A stretch of DNA of 64,000 nucleotides from Myrica gale (lineage: Eukaryota; Streptophyta; Magnoliopsida; Fagales; Myricaceae). The notes under the pieces were generated by a model, which worked only from the letters and a program-made list of their open reading frames with translations, was not told the DNA's origin and did no database searches. Both the position numbers and the translations under genes were made by a program. Where the stretch lies: positions 11,845,501 to 11,909,500 of the forward strand of contig OZ005600.1 of assembly GCA_963930655.1 (NCBI GenBank). The letters run 5' to 3'. Each line of letters begins with the position of its first letter. Within the stretch, counting starts at the first letter, position 1. Shown here piece after piece: positions 34,666 to 47,469 of this stretch.

Positions 34666-37600
34666 ATGGGGCAGCAATCTCTGATCTACAGCTTCGTCGC
34701 GCGAGGGACGGTGATCCTCGCTGAGTACACAGAATTCTCGGGCAACTTCACGAGCATAGCATCCCAGTGCCTCCAGAAACTCCCGGCCTCCAACAACAGG
34801 TTCACCTACAACTGCGACGGCCACACCTTCAATTACCTCGTCGACAATGGCTTCAGTAATTCCCCTCCGATCTCTCATTCCGATTCCATTTCCTCTGATC
34901 TACTACGCCTTGACCTCGTTCTTTCATTTCTTAGCGGTTCACTTGATGCGCAGACATTGTTGACTAATTTAATTCTTTTATTTTTTTAAATTTAGATTCT
35001 TTGTGATCTCAACGTTTGATTTGTGGAACAGACGCGGATTCTGTTGCTTCTAGCTTCTGTTTGGTTCCGATAGAAACTGTCGGCCAAAAAAGGAAAAGAG
35101 GAGATGGAACTCTTTTCATTAAATTTTGGAGTTTGTTGTATAGGTTTCCTTTTCCATGTTAACTGAATAATCAACTCTAGGACTTTTCATGCGGCTCAGC
35201 TTGGTGAAGAAGAAAATTTGAAAAAGAAAAAAGTTTTTGAGGTTACAATATTCCCTGTTTAAACTTTGTAATGATCTGAGCTACAATGACGCCATATGTT
35301 ACTGTATCTTTAGAATAGGGGCAATTGTCAGAAATGGGAAAAGGAAAATGTCACACTTACTTCTAGGGCTGTTTCCTTACCAATCTGAAATTAAGAGTTC
35401 ACAAAAATGATAGTGGGCATTCAAACCTGTTGCTTGGACCCGTTTCACTTGAAAGAGCACTTAAGTCTATTGTACTTTCTGTGGTGATCTCACTTTGTTA
35501 AAGGCTGTTCATTAAATTGGGCCATTACTCTTGCTTTTGTTTTGTGTTAGAAGTTATTGAGCCTACCATGCTCGTATCAGAATGTAAAAACTTATAGTGA
35601 TAAACAGGGTCAAGATCATGATAGAAATCTATAGAATGTTACGCGGAGTAGAATTTCCAAAATCTCAATCACTCAACAATTATCTTTAAACTAAATGGTT
35701 GATATGTTATCACATTATTATTTCACTTTTCAAATGTAGTGAGTTTTGAGATGGGAAACGTATTAAATATTTGAATGAAAGAATCAGAACCATTTGATTT
35801 GAGTACAATGGATTCTAGGAAGTATGCATATTGAAATATCCTAAAATTTCTAGAGGATCCTGATCTTGCAAAATAACTTCAGAGACTAAAACGGGAAAGG
35901 GTTTCTACTTATGTGATGCACGTCTATGGGTACACAATTCAACCTTTATGGGTCAATGGACGACTTGAGAGTAGGAATATAGCTGGTTGTAGCCCATCCC
36001 AGTACTCCTTTGGATTATGGCCTTTATTTCAGGCATGAAGTTTACAAAAATAATTCTTATAAATTAGTATGTTACTGTAAAGCCGGTGCATACGAATTTG
36101 TTCCTGTGTTGGCGCAGGAGCTTGGTTGCAGAATATTTGTGTCTGCTTGTAATAGCTTTATATTTTTTTTTTGCTTTTAACCTTTTAAGGAGTTAAATAG
36201 CCATAGTCCTTCCACCCTGTTTTTGCCTTTAGTGTGAACCTCTCATCTGTTAGTGAAACTATTCATGTCAAGACAGCCCCTGCCCCTGGCTCTCTACATA
36301 AATTTACAACACTGAATTTATTTATTTTTGCTTCTTTTCCATAGGAACTACCGGTGCTTTGTAAATTCTAACCTCATCTGACGGAGGAAATGAATAAAAA
36401 TTCAGCAATTAGCCAAAGTTAACCCCCTAGGATGTTACGTGATACCTATACTGCATTGTGGTTAGAATTTTATTTGTTTGTTGAATGGTTGGTTAGTGGA
36501 GTTAACGTCATCTTTTGGATATTGCAGCTTACTGTGTGGTTGCAGTTGAGTCTGCTGGGCGTCAGATTCCAATTGCCTTCCTCGAGCGAGTCAAGGATGA
36601 TTTTACCCAGAGATATGGCGGAGGAAAAGCTGCAACAGCAGCTGCTGGTGGCCTTAACAAGGAGTTTGGGTATTCTCTCCTTTAAGTGCTTTTCTTCGTC
36701 TTTTTTTTTGAAGTATATGATGCATTCATTTTGTATTTGATAGATTACTTTAATGCCAAAACTTTTGTCACGATGATATAGGTCCAAATTGAAGGAGCAG
36801 ATGCAGTATTGTGTAGATCATCCAGAGGAGATCAGCAAGCTTGCTAAAGTGAAAGCTCAGGTTTCTGAAGTCAAAGGAGTTATGATGGAAAATATTGAGA
36901 AGGTAAGGAAATATTGCTGTCTCTTCTATTTGCCAGTTGTAAAAAGGTTCTTTTCTATTTCGGTTGAAGCTCTTTTTTGTGAAACACTAGAAATTTTCTG
37001 TTTTTGGAGGGGTGCTTGCCAAAATGGTTTGTGGATCACCTAATAAATTGAGATTTTGTGCCATGTCATTTGTTAACCATGTTTTTTGTGTAGGTTCTTG
37101 ACCGTGGAGAGAAGATTGAGCTTTTGGTGGATAAAACAGAAAACCTTCGTTCTCAGGTCAGCAAAATGAGTATCATTTTCTCTTGTACATTTATTTTTGG
37201 GATAAATAAATTTTGCACCCTCTTACTATGAGAGTCTTGACACTTTTACACCTCTATCTATTGTTTTTGTTACATTGCCCCCATAATTATTGATTTCAGA
37301 CACCTTGCACCCCATGTTAAAACTTTTTGTCAATTTTGACAGAAATTAGTTTTTTGGCCTCTAAAATTACAATTTTACACTCATTCAATGGTCACTACTA
37401 AAAAAATTATGGAGACACTCGTCATTTTAAGCGCCAAAAAATCATTTTTCCTCCAAATTAACAGAAAATTTTAATGGAGGGTGTGTGTCTGAAAGCAATA
37501 GTTGGTTTGGGTGTAATGTGACAAAAATAATAGATAAAAGTGCAAAATCTGAAGACCCCTAAAGTTGGAGGGTACAAAGTGTAAGTATCCCTTTATTTTT

Positions 37601-38271
37601 TTTAAGATCGCATATGCTAGGTTGAAATCGTAATGTAAATCATACAAACGGTAAATGACTTACAGAATGAGTTTGGTTTCTAGTTTGCATGTTTGGTTCA
37701 ATGGTACAAGTCTTGTAGTAAATTAATTTAAGTAGTGTGATTCAGTGGTAGAAGGTCTTGCTAATTGAAGTCACGCTCAGATAATATGTCTCGGTAGTAC
37801 GCGAGATCACTGTGAATGTCCATGAAAATATGGCGATCAGTTTTCAAATTTTGATCTGTACACCATACCGTATCTTTTAAGTACAAGAATCATCCCTGTA
37901 ATTGGATATTTACTATATATCAAGCACGTATTCAAACAATAAATAGATAACTTCAGGGGTGGCCTAATCGATTTTCTTCTCTTGATTAACAGTTGTAACC
38001 TTGTGTTCTATGAATATTCTCGGTAAAATACCGCCATCTCTTTTCACTTAGTTCCTGTAGGTGCTTGTACTTTGCCAAGTAACTTGTGTATGATTGTTCA
38101 ACTGGTATAATGTTGCAGGCACAAGATTTTAGGCAGCAAGGAACGAAGATGAGGAGAAAGATGTGGTTACAGAACATGAAGATAAAGCTGATAGTGCTTG
38201 GTATAGTGATTGCCTTGATTCTCATCATAATTCTATCCGTCTGCGGAGGTTTCAATTGCGGTCACAAGTGA
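34666..38271 (+). CDS. VAMP72-group longin R-SNARE, copy 2 (five exons)
   Basis: Exons 34666-34855, 36528-36669, 36782-36902, 37094-37156 and 38119-38271 have exactly the same lengths as copy 1 (190, 142, 121, 63, 153 bp) and join to 222 residues. The first 63 residues are identical to copy 1; overall 17 residues differ, most in the end of the longin domain and in the membrane anchor. The RYGGG segment before KAATAAA keeps the family consensus. Longin domain, SNARE motif with arginine in VLDRG, and a C-terminal anchor ending CGGFNCGHK are all present. Role as for copy 1: vesicle R-SNARE of the secretory pathway. Intron 4 is long because it holds a 393-bp MITE (37199-37591). The same orientation and shared flanks mark a tandem duplication. 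Confidence 0.94.
37199..37591. mobile_element. Mutator-type fold-back MITE, 393 bp, in VAMP copy 2 intron 4
   Basis: Ends are GGGATAAATAAATTTTGCAC and, read inward from the right, GGGATACTTACACTTTG. The flanking 9-mers are identical, TTTATTTTT (37190-37198 and 37592-37600), though of low complexity. Copy 1 lacks it in the matching intron, so it arrived after the duplication or was lost from copy 1. Confidence 0.75.
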
Positions 38272-39791
38272 ATTGGTGATTTACCATTTTCCTAATGCTG
38301 GTTTACCTATATAGTCTTTTTGGTCACCTCTATATGTTGTATGAGAATGCTTGTATAGTTTGTATTCCTCTTTTTTGGAACTAGTCTGCCACATGGCGTG
38401 TGTTAAAGCTTGTCACTTGTATGTTAAATGACAGTTCGGGTTGAGAAGTTCAATTTTAGTGTTGAGGGATTCGGTCAACCACTGTTGTGCATTTTAAATG
38501 CGTCAAGGATTTATACCCAATTTCCATCTTCTTGAACGTGCATGTGATAGCAGTGAATTACCACCCTTTTTTTTTTAATTTTATTTTACCTTGTTACCCC
38601 AAGACTTGAGTCCTAGTTGAATGGTTTATGACAAGGACATTCATGTTTCGGGTCGTTAATAATCATCATTTTGCTCATTTGTAAGGAGAGAATTGCAAAT
38701 TAGTGCATAAACCAAGGTGAAGACGTTTAAGGGGAAAAAAAGAGAGAATAATAATCCTACAAAAGGTAAAGATTGGCAAAAAAAAAACTGAAAAACAGAA
38801 CTGTGGCACTGCCCGTAGAGAAAGAGCCGAAAAGCTCTGCACCAAGTTATATGCAATCGAAGTCACTGTACCAAGCAGAAAACCACAGGACTGGAATGGG
38901 GCCATCATTGGAGAAGCCGGCTAAATTTACAATTGGCCGTAAAATTTCTGGACCTTACACAGTTTTGGGGAGCCATCGGCCTGGGTGTTGGGCTTCCTCC
39001 TTGGGAGATAAGAAAATTGAGTGCTAACCTGTACGAGATTCGTTTAGAAAAAAAAAAACCTGTACGAGATTCACTGATAGGGGTGACCATTCCATGTCAC
39101 ATCATGTTGCGAACCGAGCCAAGGAAGAAGTAGCTATCGGTGTCCTCGTTCAGTAGGGAACTCCTCCCCCTTCTCTCAAATTTAGGTCTATTGAGGAAGC
39201 ATGAAACATGATGCTGGCAAAGCCGCATCGAACCTCTTACTATCATAGGTTCTCATTAAGGTATGTTTGGGGAACTTGGAAGGCATTTGTGATATACACA
39301 CGTATTGCAGGGCATGCAGACAAGGATCCAAGATAATCGATAGGTAGTTACTGTAACTTTTAGTCTACTTTTCTTTCCTTCTTGCTGTTTTTCCTCCATA
39401 CATCCCAAGTTCCCCTAATCCACAAATCTTCATTGGTCTCACAAGTACGACGGCAAGAATATCATAACTCCTTTTTTTAAGCAAATGGCGAGTCATATCT
39501 CCCCATTTAGAAAGAACTATTATTAAGATGTAAGGCTAATGGTAACCCCATCTACCATCTCAAATAGTAATGGTTTCTCTTTATTGGCTTCTTCTAGAAG
39601 TAAAGTAATAGTCAGCGACATCTAACATGAACCAATCTTTAAATGCCCCCAAAAAGAATACTATGGAAACAGCTGTGTAAGACTAATCCATCCAAAGGAT
39701 ATATGAAACTGCCAGTGTCAAAAATTATGAAAAAAACCTTTTGACAGTTTGCATAAGGTATGAGCGATGCTGAGTCTGAATCCCATTGCTT
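38272..39791. other. 3' flank of VAMP copy 2 and space to the convergent panC gene
   Basis: The part to about 38910 is homologous to 27395-28060. 39000-39700 has no recognisable gene; a short repeat of CCTGTACGAGATTC occurs at about 39028 and 39059, separated by a run of A. The 3' untranslated regions of the two convergent genes should meet here. Confidence 0.45.
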
Positions 39792-42700
39792 TCATAGGCT
39801 TATTTCCATGTTGTCTATCAGCCTGACCCTCCCAAACCAGGCAGCAATGCTGAAAACAACAGGGCTGCTGATCTTTTCCACTGACTCCAAAGTCTCTTGG
39901 TCTACAATCTGATAGCACGAAGCAGATGTGATTAATACACATCAGGAGTTAACACTTTATAAAATTTTGAAGAGTAAGTGCCAGTGTTCTATTGATGAAG
40001 CTGGTAGGCAACACTAAGTATGGGTTCCAAATATTGTATAAGCTCAGTTGTTAGGTAAACAAAAGTTTAGCCAGTTACTTGTGAGCCAGCATAAACCATA
40101 TGTTATGTCTAATGCGAACGCAATCACAATAAGCAGGTGGCTAAAAAAAACACTGATAAAATAAATAATAAAAATCACATAAGTGTAGAGAGCAATATTC
40201 CCTTAGCAAATGTTAGAAACTTGGAGAGAGCAACAAGCCTTTGATTGCTTTATTTGCTTTATTTGTTTTTGTAGATCCTACCTAAATTTGTATTCCGATA
40301 AAGGCTATGGCCTGGTCCCAACATTCAAGAATCTATTGAAGCAACAATCTAAAGTGAGAATAAATGACAGCAAGGGAGACTAAAGTGGGTTGATCCTACG
40401 TATGATACAGCCCTGACAGTTTGAGTCCTCAAAATCCTCTCGTAAAATCCCAGATTTTGCAGTTCAAGGTTCTGCATCCAGGTAAAAAACTGAAATCTTT
40501 GATATAATTGACTTACATCTAAAAGTCCACATGGAAGCAGAGAGCTCAAGGATTACACCAATTAATTACACTGGATGGGAGCCAGAGGAAATTAAAATGG
40601 TGTACTCGTCTGTCACTTGGGTCATGAGATCCCCAAAACATGCTTAAGGGTTGAACCAATTATGGCCAACTGATGATCAGAATAGTTTTACAACAACCAA
40701 AATCATGACATAACTCGATGCATCAAATTTTGAAAAGGGGGAAGATTGTGACCCTTACCCATAGACGAAGCCATGGGGGGATGGCTGCAAAAACCAGCCT
40801 ATTTTTTAGGCTTTTTTAATGGGTTTTTTTCATTTTGGCTCCCCAAAATATGGTTCTGTGCAGTTGACCCCCCCCCCCCCCCAATAGTACATTCCTAGCT
40901 TTGTCCCTGCCCTTACCCCTTCAACTAATCACAGAATTTTAGAGATTAAAAGCTTTGGAAAGGAGAAATATAATAGTTACATTATTTTTCACATCTATAC
41001 TTTAATTCGTCCTCAACAGAAAATGATTAAGGTAAGTAGATAAGATGTTTCATGCCTCACCTCAGCATAATCAATTCTTCCACCAGCTATATCTACTGCT
41101 TGGATGACCAAGTTTATTAACTCTCTACAATCTACTTGACCCTTTACTGCAGCAGCTTTAGCTCTTAACAGCGACTTGTTTATAGACAATGCCTGCAGAG
41201 TAAACAGAAGTTGTGCAATGATGGTGAATAAAATATTGATCTACTTAGATAAGATGCACGTATTGAAAGTTAAAATCTGCAAAGGGGAAACAAACACAAA
41301 CGAATCATGATTCAAGTATCCTATGCTGGCCATTTTTTTGTTGAAGAACAACTGAAACTAAGTAACCTTTTTAAACTTTTTTCTTTCTTGAAGGAGGCCA
41401 ATATCTATATACATAACTAGAAGTAAATCTTTACGAGAATCTAAAAAATAAAAGGACTAACAGCATTGAGAAAACCTTTTCCCTCTCTTCAGGTGATAGA
41501 TGCACATTGCGTGAACTCATTGCAAGCCCATCATTATCACGAACTATATCAGAACCAATCACTTCGACAGAAAAATCAAGATCTCGAACCTGTAAGACAA
41601 GACAATAGAACAATAAGCATCGCTTTTAAAACTACACTGAATAGCAAATGACATTGGTTTAATATCAAGCAACACATCGGTCGAGCAACTAGTTTAGAAG
41701 AATAAAAAATGGACACATTAAGGAGGTCTGGAATCCATTTAAAACACAACCCCCAAAAGTTCATTTTTTATACTCAGAACTGGACCAATACTATTTTCTC
41801 CAACCGGAGCACTGAAGCAATTGCACATTTTATATGTTCAAATCAAGCGAAGTCTTGCAAAAAAGAAAAACCTAAAGATAAAAATGCAATACATTTGCAT
41901 AACACAAATTAATTCGAAGATAAATCTCATAAAGTTTTATCGCTGTGGAGCTTTTGAACTTTCATGCCTTTCACTTTCTTACTAACTTCTCGATTGCCAT
42001 GTAGCCATCCTGGAGATACCAAAACAGTGGCAGGCTACTTCTCTTCACAAGACAAGAACTAGATAGCACTTGAGCATCATGTGCAGGTCTGGTGAATAAA
42101 TGACTGCTTTCTATGACTCTTCTTAGTGATCAAAACTCCAGTTATTTTATTAGCTATCATCAATCAAATAGGGTAAATATAGAAACCATTTCCTTCTTCT
42201 TTTGCATATTGTCCCAGGAATTTCTTTTGGACAAAATAAGGTGAGTAGTAATTACCATTCTAACATAAGATAACTATGCTCATCTCGGTTTCCAAAAAGT
42301 AAGGGGCAAGAAGGGGAAGACTGGCCTCTAAGACAACCATTCGAAGTCACACTGAAGATAAAATTCCATTTTTGCGCCCCTTCCCCACAAGCCAACAAAC
42401 TTCTGTTTGTGTACTAGAACATTACTCTCAACATAGTTGGCAAAAAGAAAGAGGATCGAGAAAGAGAACTATAACAAGCACATATGCCATGAACTAACAA
42501 GATTCCAAATTCTCCCAAAAGATAATAGCATATGCGAGCAAACAGGAATTCGGATGGGCGTTGAAATGATCAAGAATATATAAAATTTTGCCTTTCTTTT
42601 TAACTAAAAAAATTCCTAAGCGTGACATTTAACATCCCATTCAGTTGTTGCAACGAAAGAAGGAAAAGGAAAGGAAATTGCTTTAAAAAGCCTTCTACTT

Positions 42701-43402
42701 CTCGATCAATGACAATATCTTTTATTCTTCTTCTTTTTCTCATTCTTCCCAACATTCAATCAAGAATTTGAGGATTCTTTGGAAACTCACCATCCGCTGA
42801 ATAATGCGCCACTGCTGATAATCCTTCTTCCCGAACATTGCTACATCAGGCTCCACTATATTAAACAACTTAGTGACCACAGTAGCAACTCCTCTAAAGA
42901 AAACAGGCCTACTCTTCCCACACAGTACCTTTTCCAACCTCTCAACTCTCACCCATGTTTCATGTCCCAACCCACTCTCCTCCAGACAGGAAACCACCTC
43001 TTTTTTTTCTACTTTTCCACCATCACAACAGATGGTCTCATTACTACTACCGAAATTATTTACGCCAGATGGCTTCCTTTGTCCATAGTCATATAGATTG
43101 AAGGGATGGAAAATAACATCAACACCGCCAGGAACCGCCATGAGCTTTTGTATGTCATGGCCAAAGTCAGATGGGTATGTGGAAAGGTCCTCAGTGGTAG
43201 AGAACTGACCTGGATTCACATAGATTGAGACCACTATGAGGTTCGTGTGATTGTGGGCTTCTCTGACGAGTGATATGTGGCCCTCATGTAGGTAACCCAT
43301 GGTGGGTACCAAGCCTATGGTCTTGCCTTTGGATCTCATGGTCCTTGACCATTTCCTCATCTGGTTCTTGTCTGTTATTATCTCTGGCTCTTTACCTGCC
43401 AT
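39792..43402 (-). CDS. panC: pantothenate synthetase (pantoate-beta-alanine ligase), four exons
   Basis: Exons on minus: 43402-42791, 41589-41476, 41192-41061 and 39908-39792, giving 204+38+44+38 = 324 residues (Arabidopsis enzyme about 310). It joins pantoate and beta-alanine with ATP to make pantothenate (vitamin B5, precursor of CoA). Nucleotidyltransferase motifs are present: [10 protein letters not shown] with HEGH at 39-42, [14 protein letters not shown] (about 190-197) and the KMSKS-like MSSRN (228-232). A loop of about 35 residues before the RVERLEKV segment is typical of the plant form. All introns are GT-AG and every junction falls between codons. No transit peptide is evident, in line with a cytosolic enzyme. 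In plants it stands alone rather than in an operon. Intron 3 holds a small hAT MITE. Confidence 0.95.
40760..40909. mobile_element. hAT-type MITE, 150 bp, in panC intron 3
   Basis: Ends CATAGACGAAGCCATGG and, read inward from the right, CAGGGACAAAGCTAGG are diverged inverted repeats. The 8-mer CCCTTACC flanks both sides exactly (40752-40759 and 40910-40917). A C-run of about 16 bases lies inside (around 40868-40882). Related in end sequence to the CAGNGGCGGA class of hAT ends. Confidence 0.75.
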
Positions 43403-44335
43403 TGGGAACTAGGATTGGGGTTTATTTGCTCCTTTTCGAAAGCGTAGGTTTTTTGGGCTTTTGGATTAGAGCAATCCGTGAAATTATTCAGTGACAGAGA
43501 CGGGAAATTGATGGTGAAATCACTCTTTATTCTTCTGTACAGAACATTGAAAGGCTCGGTCTCTTGACGGAATGGTGTGGGTGGTTGTTATGCAGAAAGG
43601 AAAGGTGAACTCTATGCACAAAGGCCTCGATCTCTTGTTCATCAGTTTTGTTCTTTTCCTAGGTAGTTCCGTCTATTTTGTCATTTTCCAACCGCACATT
43701 CTTTTGTTCGTGTTTTTTCTTTGTCAGACTGAATTACTGATACTGTGGTATTCACTAGACAAAAATTAGTTATAGTTACGCGTGAGTGTTTGTGGACATT
43801 TAAAATTTTGGCCTAATTAAAATAATTACAAAATATTTCAATTTACAAAAAAAAATGCTTAAACCTTTGGTGATCCACCGCTCGTTTGGTGACCCGATGA
43901 TTTTCGACGTCATCACACACAAATCTTTGCCACAATGCCACCTCATTTGCTTCCCGAGGTTTTAATAATTTAACCCCATCAGCCTTCAGCCAGAGTTGCG
44001 CCATTGTCCAGAAGCTTTCTCATAGTTCCACCTAATCACAGAGGACTGCATATTGCTCTTCCTCTAACTAATGCCAAGGCTATCCCATGAAAGCCCCCCA
44101 GGCCCCAACTCGAAGAAGACTTCATGGCAGCTCGTAGCTATCGTTTGCAATTGAGTGACAGTTTATTGATTGCATGACGTTGACCAGGGTTCATCTATAA
44201 GTTCAAATTAACAAACAAAGTTACTTACAATGTACAAATCAGGGTTCATCCCGATCTACTTCTCTACTTTGGCACAGCAGCCAGTCAATCCACACCCAAA
44301 GCAGGTTGCTTTCCGATACATAACAAGCACTACAC
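43403..44335. other. upstream of panC; no gene recognised
   Basis: Contains the promoter and leader of the minus-strand panC gene (first few hundred bases) and then spacer up to the retrotransposon. No open frame resembles a known protein. No clear TATA box can be chosen. Confidence 0.4.
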
Positions 44336-44340
44336 GTATC

Positions 44341-44435
44341 AGAATTGATGAAAGAATCTTACAGAGTTTATATATAGACACAAGTGAGCGTATGAGCTCT
44401 GTAACAAGACTAACAGAAACTGAACTAACTTAACA
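44341..44435 (-). repeat. 3' LTR of the truncated copia element (95 bp)
   Basis: Shares GACACAAGTGAGCGTATGAG and neighbouring sequence with 47341-47469 in the same orientation. It is shorter by an internal gap near its middle and a second near its end. A TATATATA box (44369-44376, minus orientation promoter) is kept. Confidence 0.75.
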
Positions 44436-46213
44436 CCAGTAAATGGAAAGTAATTGGTTTCATAAAAAATGACATTTTTGGATATGAGTATTTTATTAGT
44501 GGCAGGATCAATTAACTTGTATCCTTTAGTATCACTAGGGTAACTTAGAAAAACACATGGAATAGATCTAGGATCAAATTTATATCAAGAGTACGAGGTA
44601 GTAGAAGCAAATGCTAAACAGCCAAAGGTCCTTAAGTAGTTATAATTGGGTTGTTTATGAAAAAAAGATTTCAAAGGGAGATTTATTGTGAAGCAAATGT
44701 GTTTGGATTCGGTTTATGATGAACAACAGTAAGAATGCAATCACTCCAAAAAATATATTGGAAGATTAGCTTGGAATCGAATTGATCAGGCAACATTTAG
44801 GATATGTTGATACTTACTTTCAATAATAAAATTTTGTTGAGGAGTATAGGCACAACTTTTGTGATGAATGATACCTTTATGACTATAAAATTATGACATG
44901 ACAAACTCTCTAAGTCATTATCAGATCGTAAAGTTTTAACAGTTGTGTGAAATTGGTTTTCAACCAAGTGACAGAAGGCTTGAATGTATTTTCTGGTTTT
45001 GGATTTTGTCCCATAAGATAAACTCAAGTGCAGCGTGAATGATCATCAACAATGGAGAGAAAATAACGAAATCCATAATGAGAAGAAACTGGAAATGGTC
45101 CCCATATGTCACATTGAATGAGCTGAAAAAGACATGAAGTATGAGAATTACTGATACGAAAAGTGAGCCATTTTTGTTTATTGATATGACAATCTGAACG
45201 CGGGTAAGGGGTACACATAGAAGAACTGATTGAAGTAGGTAAGAAAGGCTTTATTAATTGCATTCGAGAGTCAGAAAGATGGCCTCAACGACAATGCCAC
45301 AGAAAAGGTGAATTATGTGAACTGACATTACAGGAAGAAGTTTTTCTAGAATCACAAGAAGCTTCACAATTATGCATTAGCTGATATAAGCCCTAAGTAA
45401 GTTTAACAACTCCAATCGTCCTCCATTGAGTAAGGTCCTATATATAGAAATGATCATGAAGAAAAATTAAACAATAAGATAGCTCAGAGATTAGTTTACT
45501 AGCTGAGATAAGGTTGACAGAAAAGTTTGAAATGTATAAAACATTAGATAGCACAAATCCAGCTTGAATTATAACTTTCCCGAGATGGGTTACAATGACA
45601 TGTTCGCCATTTGGTAGTGTAATTTTGATGTGAACTGATGAATTGATGGAACTGAAGAGATTAATCGAATTAACCATATGATCTGTAACATCAGTGTCAA
45701 TAATCTAAGAATTGGAAGAAAATTGACACGGGGCTGAGTAACATGATACATGCTGAATATGTGGAATACATGTGAAGGAAGGATGATCAGATAAGCAACT
45801 GATCTTACCTGAAAAGTTTGCAGTAAGGGAAGAATTTACAGGTTGATTAGCGGAAACTTGATTGACAGAAGGAGAGGACATGAAAGTCTGTTTTTGAAGT
45901 GAGGAAATCAAACTTTGGCTTTGCTCTTGAAGTGTAGATAACCCGAGAAGAGAAGTATCCTCTTGATCAACACTAACCCTGTGAGCAGAGATATTTATTC
46001 CTTTGGTGAATTTGAAACCACGTGGAAATCCATGGAGGCGGTAGCACTTATCAATGATGTGTCCAGATTTTCTACAGTGAGTGCAAACCGGTTTATTAGC
46101 AGGTTTATAGCCCTTTCTAGAATCAACTTTTAGAGCCATGACAACAGTCTCTATCATAGAGACATTTATTTCCAAGTTGTTATTCTTCTTGGATTATGAG
46201 GGAGAAAATCTTG

Positions 46214-46820
46214 TTGATAGTGGGAATTGGATCTGATAGCAAAATCTGTCCACATGTGTGAGTAAATTTTTCATCCAACCCCATCAAGAACTGGAGGATA
46301 AACTCTCATTCTTGGCCAACAACAATGGATCTTGTAGCTTTACACTCAAAGCCACAGATGCAAGCATCGATAGGGCAATATGAGTGTAACTCATCCCAAT
46401 ACATTTTGAGTTTAGTGAAGTAGCTGCTCACTGAAATATTGTCTCGAACCAAAATTGCAAAGTTCTTTTAGGTATAGAACACACGTGATCCATTAGATTG
46501 TGTAAACCTCTCACGTAGATAGTGAGGATTGGATCTGATAGCAAAATCTGTCCACATGTGTGAGTAAATTTTTCATCCAACCCCATTAAGAACTGGAGGA
46601 TAAACTCTCGTTCTTGGACATCAACAATGGATCTTGTAGCTTTACACTTAAAGCCACATATGCAAGCATCGATATGGCAATATGAGTGCAACTCATCCCA
46701 ATACATTTTGAGTTTAGTGAAGTAGCTGCTTACTGAAATATTGTCTTGAACCAAAGTTGAAAAAAATCTTTTAGGTATAGAACACACGTGGTCCATTAGA
46801 TTGTGTAAACCTCTCACGTA
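46214..46820 (-). repeat. tandem duplication of 302 bp inside the copia gag region
   Basis: GGATCTGATAGCAAAATCTG starts at 46229 and again at 46531, and similarity runs through the whole 302-bp period with a few changes. The duplicated part covers the gag segment with the EREFILQFLMGLDEKF phrase. It lies in tandem, consistent with slippage or unequal exchange after insertion. Confidence 0.9.
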
Positions 46821-47340
46821 GATCAGTCCATACGTGTTTGGCTGAATCAATGCATATAACTAAAGCAGTGATATCTTTTAAAATTGAATTGATCAGCCAT
46901 GAGGTGATAATCATGTTACACCGTGTCCAAGCAAAAAATCATGAAAGAACTATCTTGAGGTGGCTTGGTGATGCTACCATCAATAAACCCGAGTTTATTT
47001 TTAATGGTAAGAGCCATGATCATAGACTTGTTCCATGTAGAGTAATTCTGGGCACCAAGGGGTGGCTGTGAAACCAATATTGCTCTAAGATTTTCAGCAT
47101 GATGAAGAAATAGAGGATTCGATGGATTTTCATCCATGGAATTGGTAGAGAAAGAAGGAGATTGAGTATGAAACGGATTAGAACTCACAGGAGGAACTAC
47201 AAGAAGAGGTTGATCCGGTGGTGGTTCTGAAACAGATGTTGTCATGATCTGTTTGGATGTAGGAAAACATAGTATAGAAAAAAAAAAGTTCATAGAGATT
47301 TGCGGAAACTAGAAACTTTGCTGCTCTGATACTATATCAG

Positions 47341-47469
47341 ATTTGATGAAAGAATCTGTGTATTATATCTTTGCAATAATGAATACATAGTATAGACACA
47401 AGTGAGCGTATGAGCTTTGTAACAAGACTAACAGAAACTGAACTTTAACAGACCTGAACTAATTTAACA
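47341..47469 (-). repeat. 5' LTR of the truncated copia element (129 bp)
   Basis: On minus it begins TGTTAAATTAG, directly after the target duplication GATAC, and ends just before the primer-binding site. It contains the same AGTGAGCGTATGAG block as the 3' LTR. Confidence 0.75.

Larger units (their letters stand above)
44341..47469 (-). mobile_element. truncated Ty1/copia retrotransposon (gag to integrase; no RT)
   Basis: Short LTRs (44341-44435 and 47341-47469) bound the element, and GTATC flanks both sides exactly (44336-44340 and 47470-47474). Next to the 5' LTR on minus, 47323-47334 matches the initiator-Met tRNA primer site TGGTATCAGAGC at 11 of 12 positions. Reading minus: a copia gag domain (NYSTWNKSM region, 46916-47293), a gag middle part duplicated in tandem (46214-46820), a zinc knuckle CTHCRKSGHIIDKC (about 46080), an aspartic-protease-like segment (45438-45677), integrase core pieces (44797-45263, with CDIWGP and LRSDN) and the post-integrase region (about 44440-44790). 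Reverse transcriptase and RNase H are missing. Many stops and frameshifts; it is dead. Confidence 0.88.
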
